Below are positions 51,476-62,277 of a DNA stretch of 64,000 bases, piece by piece. A program made the translations under genes and the position numbers. The notes under the pieces are model-generated. The model had not been told where the DNA came from and searched no databases. It saw nothing but the letters and a program-made list of their open reading frames with translations. Origin of the DNA: Liolophura sinensis (lineage: Eukaryota > Mollusca > Polyplacophora > Chitonida > Chitonidae). The DNA is taken from positions 85,726,644 through 85,790,643 of the forward strand of contig NC_088295.1 in assembly GCF_032854445.1 (NCBI RefSeq), read 5' to 3'. Numbering within the stretch: position 1 is the stretch's first letter; each line of letters starts with the position of its first letter.

Positions 51476-51998
51476 GTACCTCCGTGGCTCACTTGGTTAG
51501 CGCGCTAAAGCAGCGTGTTGACTTAGGAGCCTCTCACGCGCGCACCGGCCCTGATAGAACAGTTGGTAGAGCGCCCGCTTTGGGAGCGGTAGATCCAGGG
51601 TCAATCCTGGGTCGAGTCACACCTAAGACTTTAAAAGAGGAAGTTGTTCTCTTGGCGTTCAGCATGAAGGGGATAGTGCAAAAATCAGTATAATGGCTCG
51701 GGCGGGGCAGCTTACTTGCCTTCCGTAAGTCCTCTCCGCGAAGCAGCACTAGATAAAAGAGCGGTGGAAATTTGTCCGGCAACAAGGAGGCACATGACAT
51801 ACACTCGAAGGACTCCTTCGTCGTCGCATGACTTAAAAATTGTTAAGTACAACGTTAAACCCCAAGCACTCACTGCCGGAGTTCAAGTCCGGCACATGCT
51901 GGCTTCCTTTACGGTCGTACGTGGAAAGGTTTGCTAGCATGGTCATGCAAGTAAAATATTTTTAGTACGGCGTAAAGCACCAAAGAAATAAATAAATA
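51476..51998 (+). mobile_element. SINE family A split by a nested SINE family B
   Basis: The family A head (cctccgtggctcacttggtt, gcgcgctaa, aggagcctctcac) occupies 51478-51537. The rest of the same element, from the B-box (ggagttcaagtccggc) to the tail (gtaaaatatttttagtacgg, cgtaaagcaccaaag), occupies about 51885-51998. The family B element lies between, so B inserted after A. Confidence 0.85.
51541..51884 (+). mobile_element. SINE family B nested in family A
   Basis: tRNA-like head ccctgatagaacagttggta with gcgcccgctttgggagcggt (an anticodon-arm-like hairpin) and the B-box gggtcaatcctgg. The body and the ttgttaagtacaacgttaaa end match the 31.4 kb copy. ctcac occurs at both junctions and may be a short target-site duplication. 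Confidence 0.85.
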
Positions 51999-53230
51999 AT
52001 TGACTTACCACTACTTTTGCTTGTAGTGTTGGTCAGAAACTGATGAAAAACACACAAATTATGAATAAAATTAAATTTTTAAGCGTGCTCTAGGAAACAT
52101 TACTTCCCATTAATGGCATTAAAACGGCGGCCATTAAGACCGCAATCTTAGTGGCACCACGGACGGCGCAGTTTGAACAAAACCGTGACTTTGTGTCGGG
52201 GAGGGGGGAGGTTACAGACCAAGCGGTTTTAATTAAAACACAACCTCGCAACCCACAGCCGACACCGTGCCCTTCTCTCCCTTGCCCTTTCTACCCGGTA
52301 TGTTGTAAACCTTTATTGAAAAAGCTCCAGCTGGGCTGCACCGATTTTTGTAAAGGTTTACTTATGTTAAAGTACAGGTAATCTTTAAACCATATGAAGT
52401 AAATTTGTACTCAATATCAAGTAAAACTGGGCGTATCGAGACCGACGTTAATTGTATATGCATGGAGGTAGATTACATAATTCTACCTCCGTGGTATAGG
52501 TAACGCATTGCTTTGCATCCATATATCGCTAAATTAAGACGTGCTCTTATAAACATTTGTCACTCAGAATATTTCAAACAGGTAATGTTACATCCAAAAG
52601 ACAATTCATATGGGTCTTGGGATAAATAGTTTTCCTTTATGTATAATGGGACCACAGGGTAAATGGCATTCAGATAAGATATGTACCTGTCCGATCTGAC
52701 AACAACTTAACGAAAGCAAAGGACACTACGCAATTCAGAAGGGAGAAAAGGGTTGAAGATTTGGTTTTAACCCGTCCTAGCCTTTGCACTTGTACGACAC
52801 AGCGTCAGCTACTGTACACAATGAATATTTTGGAACTTTCTTGAAAGTGCGCGCCCTTTATGATGAATATCGGCACTCAATAAAAGTAAAAGAAAACTCA
52901 CAGATCAGTTAAACTGGAAATAACAGACAATACAAGAAATAAAAAAAACATCACACAGCGCCCTCTTGGTGTTAACATTTGACCGGAGCCGCGGAGAGCG
53001 GGGTGAATACTGAAAGCTAAGAAAGGCTACACAGTATTACCTCCACACAGGAAGAACTCAGAGCGAAACAGGCCAAACATAGTGCATGGCACCAGTTATC
53101 TGTATTTCTGCATCTGGCGTGTCGTTATTCACCGACAAAGAAATTCGGGGGAAAAAAGCATAAATACGATCAATAAAAACCTTAAAATTTGTTTTAGAAC
53201 AAACATCGTTTTCTCGGGATAAGAATATTG

Positions 53231-53477
53231 ATGGCCCCAGTTCGAAGCACACATAACTCGGTCTACATGTCCCGGGCAAAAGTTTTGAATGTAACCCCAT
53301 CTGTTTCAGATTTTACGGTCGTGGAACCGAAGACCAAAAATGGTGTGTACATGGATGAATCATTTTACGATGACCCAAGGCGGCGGATCTTTTTCCGGAA
53401 AAAGCAGTTAGTAGTGATAGCGTTGGTTGTATTATGTGTTGTCGGGGCTATAATCGGCATTTCACTTGGAGTTGTTT
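53231..53477 (+). CDS. Exon 1: cytoplasmic tail and transmembrane helix
   Basis: First ATG at 53231 (context ttgATGG, only the +4 G is favourable). It encodes 82 residues plus one base. The tail has a tyrosine-rich acidic patch (VYMDESFYDDP) before a basic stop-transfer run, then a 23-residue hydrophobic helix. Donor GTTGTTT|GTAAGT, phase 1. There is no signal peptide upstream, so the helix acts as signal anchor. 5' untranslated sequence presumably lies just upstream; a cataaata at about 53160 is only TATA-like. Confidence 0.78.
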
Positions 53478-56400
53478 GTAAGTATTAGCTGATGCTTTAA
53501 GACATCACAGTTTACCAGAAAGAACCATGTTATCAATAAGAATAGTTAACTCTTGTACGCTGACATCAGAATGATCTCCCCTCTGTCCTTCGGTCTCTGT
53601 TTGAGTCTCAAGTATTCCTCGTCCAATGCAAGTTTAAACCGTTGACTTAAATCTATACAAGGATGTGTCTTCATTCAGACTGATTCAGTTCTTTTTATGA
53701 TCATTTGTTTATGATCTTCATTGGTTTGGCTGAGTTTGACAGTGTTTTTACAAGTACACTTACGGCACACTACAATGTGTCAATAACTGGCGTACATTCC
53801 TCATTTTACAGCTGGACAAGAATCTCAAGACCGATCCGCGAGTGGTGCGCAGAATAAGGAAAAGGAAGCAGGAACTACAACACAGAAGTTACAAACAAAG
53901 TTTGAGAGGACAACCGGGTCATCAAAACATTCTTCCGCCAAAACCACCAAAGCCGAAACAACCCCATCACAACAGCAATCTGCTTCAGAATTAACAGTTT
54001 CTGAAACTCAGACCACTTTACAAACAATGTTTTCCTCCACGCCATCAACAATACAAGATCAGGAACAAACTAGCTCACCACTAACGTCAGTTACTGCAGA
54101 ACATGTCACCACAGAAACATCAAGGATATTTACTACCTTAAGTAAGGAACAGACAAGTACGTCTGGGCAAACAACTGGAATATCTTCTCCCAAAAGTTCA
54201 ACCATCAGTGTTGATGTACCAGTGGCCACAGCATTATCAACCTACACACCAGTGTTGACAACACCATCAACCACAAGCACAACACCAACAATCACAAGCA
54301 CAACACCATCAACCACAAGAACAACACCATCAACCACAAGCATAACACCAACAACCACAAGCACAACACCATCAACTACAAGCACAACACTAACAACCAC
54401 AAGCACAACACCATCAACCACAAGCACAACACCATCAACTACAAGCACAACATCAACAACCACAAGCACAATACCATCAACCACAAGCACAACACCATCA
54501 ACCACAAGAACAACACCATCAACCACAAGCATAACACCAACAACCACAAGCACAACACCATCAACTACAAGCACAACACCAACAACCACAAGCACAACAC
54601 CATCAACAACAAGCACAACACCATCAACTACAAGCACAACACCAACAACCACAAGCACAACACCATCAACCACAATCACAACACCAACAACCACAAGCAT
54701 AACACCATCAACCACAAGCACAACGCCATCAGTGTTAACTTCTTCAAATACAATGAATACAGTCCCAGCAATAACATCAGTCAGTGTAACAACAACATCA
54801 TCTGGTGAGTTCATGATTTTTTGTGGTATTGTGGTATCCCCAACAAAAGGCCTTTTGTTGCATTTACCACAATACTCTATTTTGCGAAGCTTTTCAGCGC
54901 AAATGGAATAACTATTTGATCTAGCTTCATCAAAACTAACGGTATTTATGAGAGAAAAAATGATATGAGTTGACCATGCTCTTCTGACTCAAATAATGCA
55001 GCCACCTAGGTGCAAAAATTATTACTTGTTTTCTCTTGTCAACTACTCCGAAAAATTACAAAATATCAAATTACAAAACTTTATTATGACAAATACCTTT
55101 TGTTTTCAAACTTTCACGTATTGACAAGGGTTGGATCAAAATTGTGCACTCACACTGTATTGTTGATTACCAGGTACTTGCGGTGGGAATCGCGTAGCCT
55201 CGTCTATGGATGCCAACATTACATCTCCTCTATACCCCAATATATACCGACCCAACCAGGTGTGTATTTGGACGATAGAGGCACCAGTCGGCCAGAGAGT
55301 ACAGATCACGGTCAACGACATGAACATCGAGCCTGGGCCAAACTGCCGATACGATTACCTGGAATTCAAAGACTCCATCAGCGTAAGAACCTATATAAAC
55401 TATGTCAGACCACTACTGGAGATTTAAGTGACAACGACATGAGTCAGTGTAAAAACCTAGGCACTCCGCCAGACCACTACTGGAGATTTTAGTGACAACT
55501 ACATCAATCAGCGTACGAATCTAGGCACTCCGTCAGACCACTACTGGAGATTTTAGCGACAACTGCATCAATCAGTGTAAAAACCTAGGCACTCTGTCAG
55601 ACCACTACTGGCGATTTTAGTGACAACTACATCAATCAGTGTAAGAACCTAGTCACTCCGTCAGGCCACTACTGGAGATTTTAGTGACAACTACATCAAT
55701 CAGCGTAAGAATCTAGAAACTCTGTCAGACCACTACTGGAGATTTTAGCGACAACTGCATCAATCCGTGTAAAAACCTAGGCACTCTGTCAGACCACTAC
55801 TGGAGATTTTAGTGACAACTACATCAATCAGTGTAAGAACCTAGTCACTCCGTCAGGCCACTACTGGAGATTTTAGTGACAACTACATCAGTCAGCGTAA
55901 GAACCTAGAAACTCTGTCAGACCACTACTGGAGATTTTAGTGACAACTACATCAATCAGTGTAAGAACCTAGTCACTCCATCAGACCACTACTGGAGATT
56001 TTAGTGACAACTACATCAATCAGTGTAAGAACCTAGTCACTCCATCAGACCACTACTGGAGATTTTAGTGACAACTACATCAATCAGCGTAAGAACCTAG
56101 AAACCTTGTCAGACCACTACTGGCGATTTAGTGACAACTACATCAGTCAGCGTAAGAACCTAGAAACCTTGTCAGACCAATACTGGCGATTTAGTGACAA
56201 CTACATCAATCAGTGTAAGAACCTAGTCACTCCATCAGACCACTACTGGAGATTTTAGTGACAACTACATCAATCAGCGTAAGAACCTAGAAACTCTGTC
56301 AGACCACTACTGGCGATTTAGTGACAACTATATCAGTCAGCGTAAGAACCTAGAAACTCTGTCAGACCACTACTGGAGATTTTAGTGACAACTACATCAG

Positions 56401-59400
56401 TCAGCGTAAGAACCTAGGCACTCCGTCAGACCACTACTGGCGATTTAGTGACAACTACATCAGTCAGCGTAAGAACCTAGAAACTCTGTCAGACCACTAC
56501 TGGAGATTTTAGTGACAACTACATCAGTCAGCGTAAGAACCTAGGCACTCCGTCAGACCACTACTGGCGATTTAGTGACAACTACATCAGTCAGCGTAAG
56601 AACCTAGAAACTCTGTCAGACCACTACTGGCGATTTAGTGACAACTACATCAGTCAGCGTAAGAACCTAGAAACTCTGTCAGACCACTACTGGAGATTTT
56701 AGTGACAACTACATCAGTCAGCGTAAGAACCTAGGCACTCCGTCAGACCACTACTGGCGATTTAGTGACAACTACATCAGTCAGCGCAAGAACCTAGAAA
56801 CTCTGTCAGACCACTACTGGAGATTTTAGTGACAATTACATCAATCAGCGTAAGAACCTAGAAACCTTGTTAGACCACTACTGGAGATTTTAGTGACAAC
56901 TACATCAGTCAGCGTAAGAACCTAGAAACTCCGTCAGACCACTACTGGCGATTTAGTGACAACTACATCAGTCAGCGTAAGAACCTAGAAACTCTGTCAG
57001 ACCACTACTGGAGATTTTAGTGACAACTACATCAATCAGTGTAAGAACCTAGTCACTCCATCAGACCACTACTGGCGATTTAGTGACAACTACATCAGTC
57101 AGCATAAGAACCTAGAAACCTTGTCAGACCACTACTGGCGATTTAGTGACAACTACATCAGTCAGCGTAAGAACCTAGAAACCTTGTCAGACCACTACTG
57201 GAGATTTTAGTGACAACTACATCAGTCAGCGTAAGAACCTAGAAACGCTGTCAGACCACTACTGGCGATTTAGTGACAACTACATCAGTCAGCGTAAGAA
57301 CCTAGAAACTCTGTCAGACCACTACTGGAGATTTTAGTGACAACTACATCAATCAGCGTAAGAACCTAGAAACTCTGTCAGACCACTACTGGCGATTTAG
57401 TGACAACTACATCAATCAGTGTAAGAACCTAGAAACTCTGTCAGACCACTACTGGCGATTTAGTGACAACTACATCAATCAGTGTAAGAACCTAGAAACT
57501 CTGTCAGACCACTACTGGAGATTTTAGTGACAACTACATCAATCAGTGTAAGAACCTAGAAACTGTCAGACCACTACTGGCGATTTAGTGACAACTACAT
57601 CAATCAGTGTAAGAACCTAGAAACTCTGTCAGACCAATACTGGAGATTTTAGTGACAACTACATCAATCAGCGTAAGAACCTAGAAACCTTGTCAGACCA
57701 CTGCTGGCGATTTAGTGACAACTACATCAGTCAGTGTAAGAACCTAGAAACTCTGTCAGACCACTACTGGAGATTTTAGTGATCACAATAACTACAATTA
57801 TTTACAATCTTAACTCCATAAAACTTCACAGGATTCTACCCGGCGTGATTCTACGTCTTTCGCTGCAAGAATCTCGCAGTAAATTATTTACTGATCCTGA
57901 GTCTTTTTCCTTAACCAGACTCTTGTGAGAAATCGACCTAAACTGTCAAAATATGTCTTAAATGCCAAAAACTACGCCTAAAATTTAATTGCCGTGATTC
58001 CTAACCGTAATTAACCCTATAATTTTTGAAAGAATCACCCATGATTTGAATCTCAAGTGATGAGAACACATTTTCAGTAATTTTAGACTATTGACGTCTA
58101 ATTAGTTGCAGCTATCACCTTGGCTATGATGACCTATTTCTGCTTAAACCGTTGTCTTAGTGGGTGTGTACGTTGCTACGTTTTGGGCATATACATGAGC
58201 AGTTAGAATGAAATTGACAAGTGGCCGGACATCACCCCTATTAAATACACGTGTGACCATTTGCCAAGAATCACAGTCGACGCTGCTCTGAAGTCACGCT
58301 GCTCTAAAGTAAGACTTTCAATACATTGACAGGATGAGTCTAGCCCTGCTGTTCGTGTCTGTGGAACACAACTGCCTGAACCGTTCCTGTCCACAACCAA
58401 CACCGCCCAGGTCACATTCAAATCTGACGGAATCGTCAACAAAAAGGGATTTCATCTCACCTTTGTGGCTACAGGTAATTTAATCTGTACAATCTGTATG
58501 TTTTAATACAGACCTATGCTTCATTTTATTCAATTTCCTGTCCCACGTTGGACTTATGAAATAGTAGCTATATTTTCGGTTTGTTATATGTTACTCATTT
58601 TTTTTAAAGATTTTTTCGCTGATTTAATATAAATTTGAGCGTTATTTTCATATTTTACATTTACTCAGCCGGTACTCAGTCACCAGCTCCTGGAGAACTA
58701 ACGTCTCAACAGACGTATTCAATGACCACCACAACGATGACACAGGTACCGAATGTTACACTGTCAACTGTGGCTCCCTCATCTTCAACCACAACGTCAT
58801 CAGGTACATTTTTGACAATATAAGCTTTCTGTTCGAATTTTGCTCAGTTAATTTATTTATTTATTTGATTGGCGTTTTACACTGTAATCAAGAATATTTC
58901 ACTACACGACGGCGGTAGGCATTGCGATGGGAGGAAACCGGACATAGACCTGTGGAGACCCACGACCATCCGCATATTGGTTGCTGCCGTTTTGCTATTC
59001 TAAGGTATTTTGCTATACATTTGCTTTCTGGTAAATCCATAATTCATGTAAATAATGTTTTCTTTGACAAGATGGTCACGCAGGAAGTTTTGCTGTGAGA
59101 AAGCCTTTGTAGCATGCACACTATCCTCTGAACGGAGTCGGGCCATACCTTAAATTTATGAAACTTCTTGTCGTGTAATTGTACTTCCACTAAGCTCATA
59201 AGGGGAGGTATGTACTCTCCTGGTCGTCTCGAAATCAGTGTACCGAGACTTCTGGAGTCTTCGGCATGGCGTTCCTATTACCCAACTTTGTAAGGCCCCA
59301 GATCACTATTAATTTTTCACAAGCGACAGTGCAAACGTTTAGTGCTGTAGCCCAAAACATTCCGTTATCAATAAGCAATGGTGACTACCTTGCCAAGTCC

Positions 59401-62277
59401 GTAAGAAAGCAACCATAAAAACCTTAATATACGTTGACCGTCAAAACCTGGCCCTTCCAGCATCGGCAGTTTAGAGGTACGCCAATGGGACGTCACTCGC
59501 AACCTCATCGCTACCTGACCTCTCAGTGTGTTCTCTCGCCAATAATTTTAAACTTTCATCAAAAAAACATACAGCTGCCCAAGTTTAGACAATTTCCATT
59601 ATTTTCATATCAAACATGCACCTCTATACAAAAAACAACATGCTGGCAGAGAAAAAAAGAGCTTATACTAATATACACAGAAATATATTCCCGAAAACGG
59701 ATGTGATGACAGGGTCCTGGTTTCATGCATGCTGAAAATCGGACCGGCCTTCGGGTTGTTCACAACTGGTTTAAGACTTATTACCGGATTAAACTGTAAG
59801 CTAATACTTCATATTTGTACTTAGCCTAAAACAAATTGTGTAACATTAAAAATGAACTAAAAACTGCAACTGTTATACTTGGATTTTTGAGAACTGCATT
59901 AGCGGCTTAGTATTGCTAAAATTTCAATTAATAATTAATACTTAATTAAGTAAGACTTAATACCAGTCTTACCTATTAAACTTTGGAACAACTGGGCCGT
60001 TGTATCAAAATTATGAGACGGTAAAATGATAAAAAGAAAATTCAACACATGTTTACATGCAAAACTGTATCAATGAGCCCGTGAAAATATTTTGTCACAA
60101 ATGCTATTTGATTTAGTGTTCGAAATAAAGCAATATCCTTGTATCTACCCTAAGACTTACTTACTACATTTTCTCTCTGGCGTTAAAATGAATCCTTTCT
60201 CTTAAGACACCTGTGGCGGTACCCGTCAGGCCTCTCCGGTGGGAGCCAACCTGACATCCCCTGGATATCCAGGCTTCTACCCCCACAACCAGATGTGCAT
60301 CTGGACAATAGAGGCACCTGTTGGTCAGAGGCTGCTACTCATCATCAACGACATCAACATAGAACCCCATCCACAATGTCAATACGATTATTTGGAATTC
60401 ACAGAATCTAGGGCAGTAAGTTCACAGTGCTATATTTCAATTAATCATTAAAATCAATTTAAAAAATAATCACGCCGATTTCTAATTGTATATGTATATG
60501 TGTCTAGCTGGAGCTCAAAAACAGTTTCTGCTTCTGTGCATCCGACCGGATATTTTTAATCAAAGACATCCAAAATATCCTAGAACACCTGCAGTGGAAG
60601 ACAAACAGATCAGCCGATTAATGTGCTAAACATGAGGTTGACTGGTACATCCGAGAGCATATGTTTGCATCACACTTAGTGGTGTTTGTTACTCAGGGTG
60701 ATTTAAGTCATCAGCTCTATCCACGTTATACAGGTGTGTAATGCTGCGACCTGTTCGCCACGGATACAATATCACCCCCTCCCCCACCCCCACCGTCTCA
60801 CACTAAAATGTTCATAGTTATTGGACTTCTCTTGTAATTAGAAGATTTCCCTCATTAGTATTTCTACGTTAACATGACAGACAAGACCACGGAGGTTTGT
60901 TAGTACTGCGGATAACTTCCCCCCCAAACGAATTCTTCCTAATGACTACAAAAATTACTATAATTACGAGAACAATTCGAGAAATAATGGTATTGCATCC
61001 ATAACATTAACTGGCGTCCGCGATTCATCAATTGTGTAATGTAATAGTTATTATTTTCTTTTGACCAGGGAGCCCCTGACCGAGATGTCCGTCTGTGCGG
61101 TACACAAATACCAGCGCCTTTTGTCTCCACAACCAGATCTATTCAAGTGACATTTAAATCCGACTTCAGCGGAACCCGAGAAGGCTTCCATCTGACTTTC
61201 ACCTGTAATAGATTTTCTTAGTTCTTACCTAATTTGTAGAGGCGGGTCACTAACGTAAGAAGAAACTCCAAATCCATTTTATAAAAAGTTCAAGAGTCAC
61301 AATTAATCCACACGCAAGTTTTACAGAGTAGAAGTAAACCTAGATGATACATACACATGTTTGTAGGTAGTTCATAAAGACGAGCGTGAATTAGTAAGCG
61401 TATTCACGAAAAACAGAACATAAGGTTAGCATAAGGAGAAATAGCTTGACCAAGGTGGATCACTATTTCCACAATCAAACCACTTTTTCCTGGTGTAATA
61501 ATAATAAAAAGTGTGAATACAACAAATATGTGGTAATACATTATGCAAAAGAATACCATGTTTTCTTAGTGATGACTGTTTATCTGTCAGGAACACTGTT
61601 ATGCTCCAGTTCCAGATTATGTAATTATGACACGTTCATGCGTTCCAATTTGCACTTTGTACTCGTTGACTTCGTATAGCCTCGTTTTTCACAACATTTA
61701 ATAATTTCAAATTTATCTGCCTTCATTCTGAACATTATTTTATACTCTTGTCATTTGCTTACAATACTCCAATGCTCCTGTTCATACGATGACCCACAAG
61801 TAGCTCTGTAGGGCTGTTATTACGTATGCTATTACAGCCCTGTCTTGTTCCATAAGCTTACCTTGAACACCTCTGTTCTTCCGTTGCTGGCTTCAGTATA
61901 CTACTGCTGGGCATCAAATAATTTGTCTCTCCGTAGTAAGGGTCATATCAGCTATCAATTCCAGGTAGGTGTTCCCATGTGTCATCACTGCAGACAGAGA
62001 AATTATTTGTTACCCAGCAGTAGTATACTGAAGCCAGTAAGGGAAGTACAGAGGTATTCAAGGTAAGCTTATGGAACAAGACAGTGCCGTGATTGTATAC
62101 GTAATCAAAGCCGTACAGAGTTAAGCCACAAGCTGCTATATTATATTTCAGTGACACTACCACCAACCCAGACATCAACGCTTTCTTCATCAACAAGCAG
62201 ACTTCAGACTTCGATCCGAACAGCATCATCGGCATTACCTCAGTCAGCACAGACCACCACAGTGTCAACGTCAGCCA
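53231..62277 (+). CDS. Type II membrane mucin-like protein with two CUB domains (eight exons, 3' end beyond the window)
   Basis: Exons at 53231-53477, 53812-54804, 55174-55382, 58333-58474, 58669-58803, 60207-60415, 61069-61204 and 62152-62277 join in frame into 732 residues. The order is: cytoplasmic tail (1-59, ending in RRRIFFRKK), one transmembrane helix (60-82), Ser/Thr/Pro mucin stalk (83-413), CUB1 (about 416-530), Thr/Ser linker (531-575), CUB2 (about 578-690) and a Ser/Thr segment (691-732). The basic residues before the helix predict N-terminus inside and CUB domains outside. CUB domains are ~110-residue extracellular beta-sandwiches that bind proteins or glycans; both have the four usual cysteines. 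All junctions between modules are phase 1, the usual signature of shuffled extracellular modules. The ligand is unknown. The transcript may continue past the window or read through exon 8 to a stop at about 62463. Confidence 0.82.
53812..54804 (+). CDS. Exon 2: mucin stalk
   Basis: Acceptor tcctcattttacag, 993 nt, phase 1 to phase 1, donor TCATCTG|GTGAGT. It encodes 331 residues, first Gln/Lys/Thr/Ser-rich, then from about 54252 to 54725 a 21-bp tandem repeat coding for TPSTTST-type heptads. Such Thr/Ser/Pro repeats are dense O-glycosylation sites and form extended stalks. Repeat number is likely polymorphic. The opposite-strand frame of Val-Asp-Gly-Val is a shadow. Confidence 0.85.
55174..55382 (+). 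CDS. Exon 3: CUB1, first half
   Basis: Acceptor tgttgattaccag; phase 1 in, phase 0 out; 209 nt, the same length as exon 6. It encodes GTCGGNR at the start, QVCIWTIEAP, and NCRYDYLEF, giving three of the four CUB cysteines and the Asp of the YDYLE motif used for calcium in many CUB domains. It ends TCCATCAGC|GTAAGAAC. That donor sequence is repeated throughout the downstream array. Confidence 0.88.
55383..57785. repeat. 62-64 bp minisatellite starting at the exon 3 donor, about 38 copies
   Basis: The unit is gtaagaacctagaaactctg-tcagaccactactggagatt-ttagtgacaactacatcagt-cagc, in a 64-bp form and a 62-bp form (ggcgatttag). It begins at the first base of intron 3. Each unit repeats the donor context TCAGCGTAAGAACCTA or a one-base variant (TCAGTGTAAGAACCTA). 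Copies are 90% or more alike by eye and variants are interleaved. Confidence 0.95.
57786..58332. other. Unique part of intron 3
   Basis: AT-rich sequence between the minisatellite and exon 4. No exon-like segment is seen apart from the acceptor at its end (caatacattgacag). Confidence 0.6.
58333..58474 (+). CDS. Exon 4: CUB1, second half
   Basis: 142 nt, phase 0 in, phase 1 out, donor GGCTACAG|GTAATT. It encodes VRVCGTQLPEPFLSTT with the fourth CUB cysteine and a closing strand FHLTFVATG. It completes CUB1 across the 2.95-kb intron that holds the minisatellite. Confidence 0.88.
58669..58803 (+). CDS. Exon 5: Thr/Ser linker
   Basis: Acceptor cattttacatttactcag, 135 nt (45 residues), phase 1 to phase 1, donor TCATCAG|GTACAT. 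Rich in Thr, Ser and Pro, with one N-glycosylation sequon (NVT). A spacer between the two CUB domains, likely O-glycosylated. Confidence 0.82.
58852..58988 (-). mobile_element. SINE family A 3' part in intron 5
   Basis: (TTTA)n, gattggcgttttacactgta, gcattgcgatgggaggaaac and cacgaccatccgcatattgg in minus orientation. The rest of the 1.4-kb intron (58989-60206) shows no exon-like or repeated segment. Confidence 0.85.
60207..60415 (+). CDS. Exon 6: CUB2, first half
   Basis: Acceptor atcctttctcttaag, 209 nt, phase 1 to phase 0, donor AGGGCA|GTAAGT. It encodes DTCGGTRQ, QMCIWTIEAP and QCQYDYLEF, closely similar to exon 3 (about two-thirds identical by eye), so CUB1 and CUB2 arose by internal duplication. 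It has one N-glycosylation sequon (NLT). Confidence 0.88.
61069..61204 (+). CDS. Exon 7: CUB2, second half
   Basis: Acceptor attttcttttgaccag, 136 nt, phase 0 to phase 1, donor TTTCACCT|GTAATA. It encodes VRLCGTQIPAPFVSTT and closes with FHLTFT. If the donor were not used, translation would stop four codons later (CNRFS then stop), giving a shorter protein that ends after CUB2. That is a plausible alternative terminus. Confidence 0.82.
61811..62112. repeat. Intronic foldback (inverted repeat, ~120 bp arms)
   Basis: The left arm (61811-61931) and the complement of the right arm (61993-62112) share long blocks such as tgtcttgttccataagctta and ctggcttcagtatactactg. About 85-90% match by eye, with a ~60-nt loop. 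It lies in intron 7 and ends about 40 nt before exon 8. It may be a foldback transposon or a source of hairpin RNA. It has no coding capacity. Confidence 0.85.
62152..62277 (+). CDS. Exon 8: Ser/Thr-rich segment
   Basis: Acceptor tgctatattatatttcag, 126 nt (42 residues), phase 1 to phase 1, donor TCAGCCA|GTAAGT. Thr/Ser/Gln-rich like exon 5. If the donor is skipped, the frame stays open and Ser/Pro-rich for about 62 more codons to a stop near 62463, so this could be the last exon. Confidence 0.7.

Noticed and set aside
54242-54814. 190-codon Val/Asp-rich frame on the minus strand
   Set aside because: Antisense shadow of the mucin heptad repeat of exon 2, which has consistent splice phases on the plus strand.
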